Shown piece by piece: positions 1 to 4,529 of a stretch of DNA of 5,800 nt. A program made the translations under genes and the position numbers. The notes under the pieces were generated by a model. It had not been told where the DNA came from, made no database searches, and saw only the letters and a list, made by a program, of their open reading frames with translations. Each line of letters opens with the position of its first letter. Position 1 is the stretch's first letter. Source of the DNA: Alphaproteobacteria bacterium (GTDB lineage: Bacteria; Pseudomonadota; Alphaproteobacteria; Rhodospirillales; Magnetospirillaceae); NCBI GenBank assembly GCA_015232485.1, contig JADFZP010000230.1, positions 1 to 5,800 of the forward strand, read 5' to 3'.

Positions 1-312
1 CGCCGCCTCCGGCTGCGGCTGCGTCGTCACCGCGCTCTCGGCTGGCGGCGGAGGCGGCTCGCTGTCCGCCTCGGTCTTGACGGCGGGCGCCAGTAATTGC
101 GCGGCGTGGTTTTGCTGCTGGGCCGCCATGCCAGGATAGAAGCCCGGATTGCCGTGTCCCACCGGGACTTGCATCCCCGAGATCGCCCGACGCGGCGGCA
201 GATCGAGCGGCGGCGGCTGCGTCACCTCTTCGACCGGCATGACGGCTTGCGCGCGCGCCTCGAAGGCGATCAGGCTCAACGCGATGGCCAGACAGATATG
301 GCTAATCCTCAT
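1..312 (-). CDS. traK: Probable TraK, N-terminal part (cut by window edge)
   Basis: The first 104 codons of a minus-strand gene that runs off the left edge. Its ATG overlaps the traE stop in an ATGA junction, and a GGAG lies 9 bases upstream. Residues 1-21 form a clear signal peptide: MR, a hydrophobic stretch at about 6-17, then an ARA cleavage site before Gln22, so the product is exported. The visible mature part is low-complexity and rich in Pro, Gln and Ala, with a PPP run near 37-39 and a run of five prolines near 85-90. TraK in F-type systems is the secretin-like outer-membrane ring component that works with TraB and TraV. The TraK name rests on gene order (traL-traE-traK) and on the signal peptide. 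The diagnostic domain lies outside the window, and the proline-rich lead is longer than in F TraK, so another exported Tra protein is possible. Confidence 0.62.
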   Translation of the reverse strand, partial: MRISHICLAIALSLIAFEARAQAVMPVEEVTQPPPLDLPPRRAISGMQVPVGHGNPGFYPGMAAQQQNHAAQLLAPAVKTEADSEPPPPPAESAVTTQPQPEAA

Positions 313-941
313 TCCCCGTTTCTCCGCTGGCGCTGGTCATTTCGCTCGACTTCGGCCGCGTCGCGCTTGCGCTCCTTTTCGGTGCGCGGCTTTCCCTCAT
401 AGGTGTTGAGGAAGAGCACGGAGGGCCGATAGTTCTTCACGACCATCTCCGCCTCGAAGGTCTTCTCGTACCGGGTTTCCTTACCCCCGGCGCCGACCAC
501 AAAGCCGTTGCCGGTCACGAACACCTTGTTGGTGGCCGCCTCGTAAAACGCGGTTCGCGCCTCGAACCTTTGCGAGACACGGTCGCGCTTCAGCCGCTCG
601 ATTTCGTCGGTCATGCGATCCATCACGTCGCGATGGATGCTCGGGTCGACGACTTCGCCGACCGCAGCCTTGACGAAATCCGCCGATTCCGGGGTGACGT
701 TGCCCATCAACAGGGCCAGATAGGTGCCCCAGTTCACCGACGCGCTTTCACCCATCATCTGTTTGCCGATTTTGACGCTCTCGGTGAGGGTCGGCGGCAC
801 CAGGACAATGGTCTCACTGCGGCTGAAAGCCCTGCCCCCGACCAGGACGAGGGCGATCGACTGGGCCAGGACCACCCCGAGCAGGACACCGTTGCTGCGC
901 CGCGTCTCGCGCCACGTTCCAAAGAAGGTGCCGAATTTCAC
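309..941 (-). CDS. traE: TraE, type IV conjugative pilus/channel assembly protein
   Basis: A 210-residue protein of the TraE family (VirB8-like role in F-type systems), an inner-membrane protein of the mating channel with a large periplasmic domain. A short cytoplasmic N-terminus (FGTWRETRRSN) precedes one membrane segment at about residues 18-36, followed by the family-typical SRSETIVLVPPTL stretch and an alpha/beta periplasmic domain. I place the start at GTG 939-941, not at the longer in-frame ATG at 1166. It makes a GTGA overlap with the traL stop, has a GGAGG 8 bases upstream, and begins where family similarity begins. The extra upstream reading overlaps traL and looks non-coding. The C-terminus, from about residue 182, is a charged Lys/Arg/Glu/Gln-rich tail, which makes the protein somewhat longer than F TraE (about 188 residues). 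Its stop overlaps the traK start. Confidence 0.9.
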   Translation of the reverse strand: MKFGTFFGTWRETRRSNGVLLGVVLAQSIALVLVGGRAFSRSETIVLVPPTLTESVKIGKQMMGESASVNWGTYLALLMGNVTPESADFVKAAVGEVVDPSIHRDVMDRMTDEIERLKRDRVSQRFEARTAFYEAATNKVFVTGNGFVVGAGGKETRYEKTFEAEMVVKNYRPSVLFLNTYEGKPRTEKERKRDAAEVERNDQRQRRNGE

Positions 942-1222
942 GGGAAGAACCTCCGGACGAAGGGGTTCGGCATGGACCGGCCACGCGAGCGCACGAAGCC
1001 CAGCCAGTACAGGAGGTGCAGGAAGTAGCCATCGGGGCGGCCGTCGCGAAACCGCTTGTAGACGCTGACCAGCACGAAGCCGAACAGCAGGAATTTCCCG
1101 AGGTGATCGAGCCAGATGCCGAGCATCAGCACCAGCCCCCACGGCGCGACCTCGTCGACTTGCCAAAAAAGGAAATGATGCGGATCATCGATCCGCGACG
1201 GGACTTTGACTTGCTGTGACAT
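938..1222 (-). CDS. traL: TraL, small inner-membrane conjugation protein
   Basis: A 94-residue protein of the TraL family, the VirB3-like component of F-type secretion systems, acting in the inner membrane during pilus assembly. The N-terminal signature is visible at residues 7-28: VPSRIDDPHHFLFWQVDE, then a Pro-Trp turn. A hydrophobic stretch covers about residues 28-55, broken by Asp39-His40, followed by a positively charged YKRFRDG loop and a second hydrophobic patch (FLHLLYWLGFV). Length and layout are normal for TraL. The ATG start has a strong AAGGAGG site 7-8 bases upstream. It is the first gene of the left-hand tra block and its stop overlaps the traE GTG, so translation of the two is probably coupled. 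Its promoter should lie in the divergent gap between 1223 and 1448. Confidence 0.92.
   Translation of the reverse strand: MSQQVKVPSRIDDPHHFLFWQVDEVAPWGLVLMLGIWLDHLGKFLLFGFVLVSVYKRFRDGRPDGYFLHLLYWLGFVRSRGRSMPNPFVRRFFP
950..954 (-). promoter_or_regulatory. Ribosome binding site that fixes the traE GTG start
   Basis: GGAGG on the minus strand lies 8 bases before the GTG at 939-941. It supports the non-ATG start of traE and rules out the long upstream extension. Confidence 0.75.
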
Positions 1223-1229
1223 CCGCCCT

Positions 1230-1236
1230 CCTCCTT
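1230..1236 (-). promoter_or_regulatory. Strong ribosome binding site of traL
   Basis: AAGGAGG on the minus strand, 7 bases before the traL ATG, is within a purine-rich run. It is the strongest Shine-Dalgarno site in the window and marks the entry point for the traL-traE-traK block. Confidence 0.8.
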
Positions 1237-1255
1237 CCCCACCCTTTTAGCCCAT

Positions 1256-1280
1256 CCGCGCGTGCGTTGCCGTCGCGCGG
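1256..1280. repeat. Inverted repeat upstream of traL (hairpin or operator)
   Basis: Seven-base perfect arms, CCGCGCG (1256-1262) and CGCGCGG (1274-1280), enclose an 11-base loop. No T run follows on either strand, so it is not a standard terminator. It lies 34 bases before the traL start and could be a 5'-leader hairpin or a regulator binding site. Confidence 0.4.
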
Positions 1281-1448
1281 GGTGAGTAAAATTGCTCGGT
1301 TTTGTGACGGGTTCTTGCACGCGGACTCGCGCTCAGTGAGGCCGGCGCGCCGTTCAGCGGGTTTTTTTGGATGACAGGCGCCGCGCCGCTATGGCAGTCT
1401 TTCGGTCGCGACAACGGCGCCTTTTTCACTCATGACGATGGTAGCGCC

Positions 1449-1775
1449 ATGAAGCCTCAGAGCACCTCTTCAGCCGTCAGCCTGCTCGATAGCATGGTGA
1501 TTCAAAACAACGTCCGCATGGACCGATGGATCGTGGGCGGCGGCGTCGATTCCCCCTTCGGGTATGTGGTCCACTTCGGTCACCCGCTGTTCGTGTGCAA
1601 GCACGGTGTCGTCGAGGACACCGACCAGGACACGCTTGACCGCGCGTACACCACTTCGGACGGTCACGCCTTCTGGGATTTCGTCTGGATCGGCTGCGAC
1701 CCGCCCGACAACCGGGATCTGGTGACCATCATCGACTTGGCGGCCGACGCGGTCGGGCGGCACTTCTTCCGCTAG
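1449..1775 (+). CDS. Hypothetical protein, 108 aa, unrecognised
   Basis: I do not recognise this protein. It is soluble, with no signal peptide or membrane segment, and is rich in aromatic residues and Asp. Notable stretches are RMDRWIVGGGVDSPFGYVVHFG (residues 23-44), a conserved-looking CKHGVVEDTDQDTLDRAY, and GHAFWDFVWIGCDPPDN. The codons end mostly in G or C on this strand, as expected for a real gene here, which favours it over the overlapping minus-strand reading. The start is uncertain: ATG 1449 gives a plausible N-terminus (MKPQSTSS), while ATG 1371 in the same frame would add 26 residues that look less coding-like. Neither has a clear Shine-Dalgarno site. It lies 73 bases before the helicase gene on the same strand, suggesting a two-gene cargo unit, and it is oriented against the flanking tra genes. 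Confidence 0.62.
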   Translation: MKPQSTSSAVSLLDSMVIQNNVRMDRWIVGGGVDSPFGYVVHFGHPLFVCKHGVVEDTDQDTLDRAYTTSDGHAFWDFVWIGCDPPDNRDLVTIIDLAADAVGRHFFR

Positions 1776-1790
1776 TCCGGTTCGGACTGG
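1772..1790 (+). repeat. Hairpin at the end of the 108-aa gene
   Basis: Perfect arms AGTCCG (1774-1779) and CGGACT (1783-1788) with a GTT loop, extended by one wobble and one C-G pair. It includes the last bases and the stop codon of the 108-codon gene. There is no T run after it, so it is terminator-like at best. It may stabilise the message end or reduce read-through into the helicase gene. Its core GTCCG-NTT-CGGAC recurs at the end of the helicase gene. Confidence 0.45.
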
Positions 1791-1814
1791 GCGGCGCGAC
1801 TTTTCCAGGGCGAG

Positions 1815-1842
1815 TTGCATTCTGACATGGCCCGGCTATGCT
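1815..1842 (+). promoter_or_regulatory. Possible promoter for a leaderless helicase mRNA
   Basis: TATGCT at 1837-1842 matches the -10 consensus at four of six positions and ends 6 bases before the helicase ATG at 1849. That spacing would place the transcription start at or next to the A of the start codon. TTGCAT at 1815-1820 lies 16 bases upstream as a weak -35 (three of six). The helicase ATG has no Shine-Dalgarno site, which fits a leaderless message. In GC-rich DNA such weak matches can occur by chance. Confidence 0.3.
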
Positions 1843-1848
1843 TGGGCT

Positions 1849-3324
1849 ATGGAATACACGCGCGAACAACAAGCGATCATCGGCACGGCGCGGGCAACCC
1901 GACAGGGCGGGCTCAAGGTCGTGGCCTATGCGGGGTCCGGCAAAACCACCACGCTCAAGGGGATTGCCGGCGCGCGGCCCGATGGCGGCCTCTATCTCGC
2001 GTTCAACCGCTCAACCAAGGAGGCTGCGACACAGTCGTTCCCGCGCGATGTCCGCTGCATGACGCCGCATGGCGTGGCCTACGCGGCGATGGACATGCGG
2101 TCCCACAAGGATCGCCTCGTGCCGCGCTTTCGCCCGAGCGAGGTGTCCCGGCGGATGGGCGTGTCGGGCGGCGACCTTGGTCCCGCGACCGTGGTCACCA
2201 ACATGGCGCTGCAAATCGTCGAGGCGTTTTGTCGCTCCCTGGACGGGGAGATCACCGAACGCCAGATCGATGGCGCCGGCCTGCGGGTGCCCAGTCCGGT
2301 GGATCGCCAGCGGCTGCTCCATTTGGCCCGGAAAATTTGGGATGACGCCAGCGGCCCCTCGGGTCCATTGACCCACGACGTTTACTTGAAGCAATTTCAT
2401 TTGAGCGGCAAGCCGATTCCAGGCCGGGTCGACTACATTCTGTTCGACGAGGCCCAGGACGCGGACGGCCTGATGCTCGACATCGTCAGCCGCCAGGGCG
2501 CCCCCATCTTCTTCGTCGGCGATCGGCACCAGCAGTTGTACGCATTCCGGGGCGCGGTCAACGCCATGGACAGGATCAGCCTGCCCGCCCTGTCTCTGTG
2601 CCAAAGTTTTCGGTTCGGCTCGGCGGTGGCCCACGTCGCCAACTGGTTGCTCGGGCTGAAACACAGTCCGGCCGAGCACATGATCATCGGCTCGCCGTTC
2701 CGGCAGACCGTGGTCGAGCCGTCGTTGCCGTCCTGCGGCCATACCGTGCTGTGCCGCACCAACGCCGGGGTGCTGGACTCCGCCGCCCGCACCACGGAGG
2801 CCATCCACATCATTGGCGGTTACGAAGAAACCGCCGCGCTGGCGCGGGCCGCTTACGGGCTGTGGACGGGCGAGCGGCAGACCTTTGGCGTGCTGGCCGC
2901 CTTCCCAACATGGGCCGACCTCGCGGTCTACCAGGCCGAGGTCCACGATCAGGAATTGACGTTCCTGGTCCGCATGGTAGAAACCTACGGCACCCAGCTA
3001 CCCGCCGTGCTCGACGCCATCAACCGGCGCCACACCAACAATCCGGCCGCTGCCCGGATCGTGTTGAGCACGGTCCACAAAGCCAAGGGCGCGGAATACC
3101 CGGTCGTGGTTCTCGGCGAGGATTTTCCGGTGCTCGACGATGCGTTCCGTCGTGACATGCCGGACAAGTTCGACGAGGAGATCAACATTCTCTATGTCGC
3201 GGCCACCCGCCCGCTCGATGCGCTGATGGTCAATTCGACCCTGCTGGAGATGAGTCGCACCGAATTCCTCCTGTCTCGCCCCGGTGCCTGCCGGTCGGCG
3301 TCCGCTTCGGACGGTCGGCCTTAG
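1849..3324 (+). CDS. UvrD/Rep-like superfamily 1 DNA helicase (Fbh1/GajB-like size)
   Basis: A 491-residue ATP-dependent helicase of the UvrD/Rep/PcrA class, expected to move 3' to 5' on single-stranded DNA. All core motifs are visible: Q motif REQQAI (5-10), Walker A AYAGSGKTT (26-34, Lys32), motif Ia LAFNRSTKE (50-58), TPH of motif Ib (72-74), motif II DEAQD (200-204), motif III GDRHQQLYAFRG (224-235), motif IV QSFRFG (252-257), motif V VHKAKGAEYPVVVL (409-422) and motif VI LYVAATRP (448-455, Arg454). The protein is far shorter than UvrD (about 720 residues) because the 1B and 2B insertions are small. In this it resembles Fbh1-type helicases and Gabija GajB. The LYLAFNRS and TPHGVAY blocks look most like Fbh1. 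No GajA-type nuclease is adjacent. There is no Shine-Dalgarno site before the ATG. It could serve repair or replication of the element, or defence; the sequence does not decide which. Confidence 0.93.
   Translation: MEYTREQQAIIGTARATRQGGLKVVAYAGSGKTTTLKGIAGARPDGGLYLAFNRSTKEAATQSFPRDVRCMTPHGVAYAAMDMRSHKDRLVPRFRPSEVSRRMGVSGGDLGPATVVTNMALQIVEAFCRSLDGEITERQIDGAGLRVPSPVDRQRLLHLARKIWDDASGPSGPLTHDVYLKQFHLSGKPIPGRVDYILFDEAQDADGLMLDIVSRQGAPIFFVGDRHQQLYAFRGAVNAMDRISLPALSLCQSFRFGSAVAHVANWLLGLKHSPAEHMIIGSPFRQTVVEPSLPSCGHTVLCRTNAGVLDSAARTTEAIHIIGGYEETAALARAAYGLWTGERQTFGVLAAFPTWADLAVYQAEVHDQELTFLVRMVETYGTQLPAVLDAINRRHTNNPAAARIVLSTVHKAKGAEYPVVVLGEDFPVLDDAFRRDMPDKFDEEINILYVAATRPLDALMVNSTLLEMSRTEFLLSRPGACRSASASDGRP
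3299..3313 (+). repeat. Hairpin at the 3' end of the helicase gene
   Basis: Perfect 6-bp arms CGTCCG (3299-3304) and CGGACG (3308-3313) with a CTT loop, inside the last codons of the helicase. The core differs by one loop base from the hairpin after the 108-codon gene. A second, wobble-containing stem, GTCGGC/GCCGGC (3314-3319 and 3326-3331), spans the stop codon. No T run follows either. Confidence 0.42.
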
Positions 3325-3328
3325 AGCC

Positions 3329-3354
3329 GGCACAGAGCCGAACAGGCACAGAGC
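3329..3354. repeat. 10-bp direct repeat in the convergent gap
   Basis: GGCACAGAGC occurs at 3329-3338 and again at 3345-3354 with a 16-bp period, separated by CGAACA. It fills most of the 41-bp gap (3325-3365) between the convergent helicase and DUF4400 genes. Its function is unknown. It could mark a recombination or insertion boundary of the cargo, a protein-binding site, or chance duplication. Confidence 0.45.
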
Positions 3355-3365
3355 GATCCCCCAGG

Positions 3366-4019
3366 TCAGATCCGTTTCTGCGTGTGCTTGGCGATCCACG
3401 CCAGCCCGAGCGCCATCGCGACGGCGATGGCCGGAATGACCAGGATCGGCATGGGCAGCGGCACGATCAGCACGAAAAACAGCGCCGGGAAAACATATTT
3501 GACCACCCGCATGCCGGCTCCATGCACGACCGGAGACGCGAAATCAAAGCTGTACTGCCGGATGCGCCACTGCATCAGGCCGTCCCACACCGCCGGAATG
3601 GTCACTGCGACCGCGAACGGCGTCCACGCCAACACCATGGCCGTCCTTACCATCACCTGTTCCAGCATCCCGAAGAAGATGCCGATGCGGGTGTCCGCGT
3701 AGGTCCAAAGCCATTTGCCTCCGAGGTTTTCCATTCCCTTCGAACGCAGGCGCTGTTCCTCGGTCGGAATGAGGTGGAGCCGGACTTGCTCGCGAATCCC
3801 GGTGTGCTCGAATGCCACGTCATACCATCCCGCGCCGACCTGTTCGGCCCAGGCGGTCACCTCGCGCCCGGCGCTCGACTGCGCCACGCGCCGCTCGGTT
3901 TCGACCAGCCATTCAAAGGTGCGCACGGGCAGCAGGAACATGATGATGATCAGTTCCGACATGACCAGCCAGAACAGCCAATGGGCATTGGACTTCGACG
4001 ACGACGACTTCTCGGCCAT
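3366..4019 (-). CDS. DUF4400-type integrating conjugative element membrane protein (TraJ of SXT naming)
   Basis: A 217-residue inner-membrane protein matching the DUF4400 (PFL_4697-like) pattern found beside TraD in ICEs and IncA/C-type plasmids. After a Ser/Lys-rich N-terminus comes membrane segment 1 at about residues 14-32, then an amphipathic region with Trp-rich ETERRV...WAEQVGAGWY and the family-like NLGGKWLWTYADTRIGIFFGML block (98-119). Further membrane segments lie at about 125-146, 172-189 and 191-210, with a basic C-terminal end. Its exact role is not established; position beside the coupling protein suggests a part at the channel entry. The ATG has AAGGGGG 6 bases upstream, which overlaps the stop of the preceding gene. 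In SXT naming this position is called traJ, unrelated to the F regulator TraJ. It ends 41 bases from the oppositely oriented helicase gene. Confidence 0.85.
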   Translation of the reverse strand: MAEKSSSSKSNAHWLFWLVMSELIIIMFLLPVRTFEWLVETERRVAQSSAGREVTAWAEQVGAGWYDVAFEHTGIREQVRLHLIPTEEQRLRSKGMENLGGKWLWTYADTRIGIFFGMLEQVMVRTAMVLAWTPFAVAVTIPAVWDGLMQWRIRQYSFDFASPVVHGAGMRVVKYVFPALFFVLIVPLPMPILVIPAIAVAMALGLAWIAKHTQKRI

Positions 4020-4025
4020 GTAAGG

Positions 4026-4032
4026 CCCCCTT
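4026..4032 (-). promoter_or_regulatory. Ribosome binding site of the DUF4400 gene
   Basis: AAGGGGG on the minus strand begins on the last base of the upstream TGA stop and ends 6 bases before the ATG at 4019. Terminating ribosomes would sit on it, so translation of the two genes is probably linked. Confidence 0.65.
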
Positions 4033-4529
4033 CATCGCGATTCCGCCAACACGGCGACCATGATGGGATCGAGGGTGTAGCCTTCCAGTCCCGCCCGGAC
4101 ATGGCAGACATCGTACTCACCCGCCCGCGTGTATAGATCGCCCCCCACCGAAGCAATCCAGTCGGTCAGGGGACGCCCACACCGGGCATCCCAGTCCACC
4201 GTGCCGTTGGTCAACACGATCCCGTCGAGATAGCCGCTCGCGGTGTCCAGTGTGCCGGCGAGCATCGCCGCCAAGCCGTCGCGGCCGTTGTCGCCGCGAT
4301 CCCACGCGTCCAGCCCGGTCATCAGCGAGTGGATCAGGAGCGTCCTGTTCCCCTCCCTCGTTTCAAGCGTCCACCCGTTGGTCACGTATTCGGCCAAGCG
4401 CAGGCAGAAGTCTTGAGCGCGCGGCCACGCCGCGAACAACACCCGAAACCTTCCGGCCGTGGTGCCCCGTCCCAACTGCGCCAGCATGGCTGTCGGTGAC
4501 GACGACGGCCGGGCGAAACACAACGTCAT
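4032..4529 (-). CDS. Hypothetical protein, 165 aa, between traD and the DUF4400 gene
   Basis: I do not recognise a family. The start chosen is ATG 4527-4529, which overlaps the traD stop as ATGA and has AAGGAG 5 bases upstream; a longer in-frame ATG at 4568 lies inside traD and is unlikely. The product looks cytoplasmic, with no signal peptide or membrane segment. It has a Ser/Pro-rich start, a helical middle (FRVLFAAWPRAQDFCLRLAEYV, about residues 28-49), NRTLLIHSLMTGLDAWDRGDN (about 61-81), and a Gly/Asp-rich C-terminal half with VDWDARCGRPLTDWIASVGGDLYTRAGEYDVC. Four cysteines are scattered without a metal-binding pattern. Tight coupling to traD suggests a role linked to the coupling protein. 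IncA/C-type plasmids, as I remember them, also carry a small unknown gene between traD and traJ; homology to it is not shown here. Confidence 0.8.
   Translation of the reverse strand: MTLCFARPSSSPTAMLAQLGRGTTAGRFRVLFAAWPRAQDFCLRLAEYVTNGWTLETREGNRTLLIHSLMTGLDAWDRGDNGRDGLAAMLAGTLDTASGYLDGIVLTNGTVDWDARCGRPLTDWIASVGGDLYTRAGEYDVCHVRAGLEGYTLDPIMVAVLAESR

Larger units (their letters stand above)
1223..1448. promoter_or_regulatory. Divergent intergenic control region between traL and the cargo genes
   Basis: This 226-bp gap separates traL (leftward) from the 108-codon gene (rightward), so it should hold promoters for both directions. It contains an AT-richer patch at about 1284-1306 inside GC-rich DNA, a seven-base T run at 1362-1368, and three dyads: arms CCGCGCG/CGCGCGG at 1256-1262 and 1274-1280, CTCA-G-TGAG at 1332-1340, and the perfect palindrome CGGCGCGCCG at 1343-1352. 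I could not find a convincing -35/-10 pair on either strand. The role as a control region is inferred from gene orientation. If the cargo gene starts at the earlier in-frame ATG at 1371, the gap shrinks to 148 bp. Confidence 0.5.

Noticed and set aside
942..1166. 75-residue N-terminal extension of traE from an upstream ATG
   Set aside because: It overlaps almost all of traL, reads as Arg/Ala/Pro-rich nonsense, and a GTG start with a proper ribosome site and a four-base overlap explains traE better.
1285..1313. Candidate traL promoter with TTTACT as -10 on the minus strand
   Set aside because: The -10 matches four of six, but no -35-like hexamer is found at 16-18 bases, so it is not listed as a promoter.
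1341..1368. Rho-independent terminator formed by GC-rich DNA and the T run at 1362-1368
   Set aside because: The perfect palindrome at 1343-1352 has no loop and is separated from the T run, the nearest stem (CCG-TTCAG-CGG) has only three pairs, and no plus-strand gene lies upstream to be terminated.
1470..1820. 116-codon open frame on the minus strand opposite the 108-aa gene
   Set aside because: It has no ribosome site or recognisable motif, and the plus-strand frame has a more protein-like mix of residues and G/C-ending codons. The choice is not absolutely certain.
2011..2946. 311-codon open frame on the minus strand opposite the helicase
   Set aside because: It lies wholly within the helicase gene, whose motifs are unmistakable, and its translation is rich in Arg, Gly, His and Gln with no domain pattern, as expected of an antisense shadow in GC-rich DNA.
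1849..3324. Gabija defence system
   Set aside because: The helicase is GajB-like in size and class, but no GajA gene is present on either side in the window, so the system cannot be claimed.
3384..4136. 250-codon open frame on the plus strand opposite the DUF4400 gene
   Set aside because: Its translation is an Arg/His/Asp-rich low-complexity string with no hydrophobic pattern, while the minus strand encodes a well-formed membrane protein with a good ribosome site.
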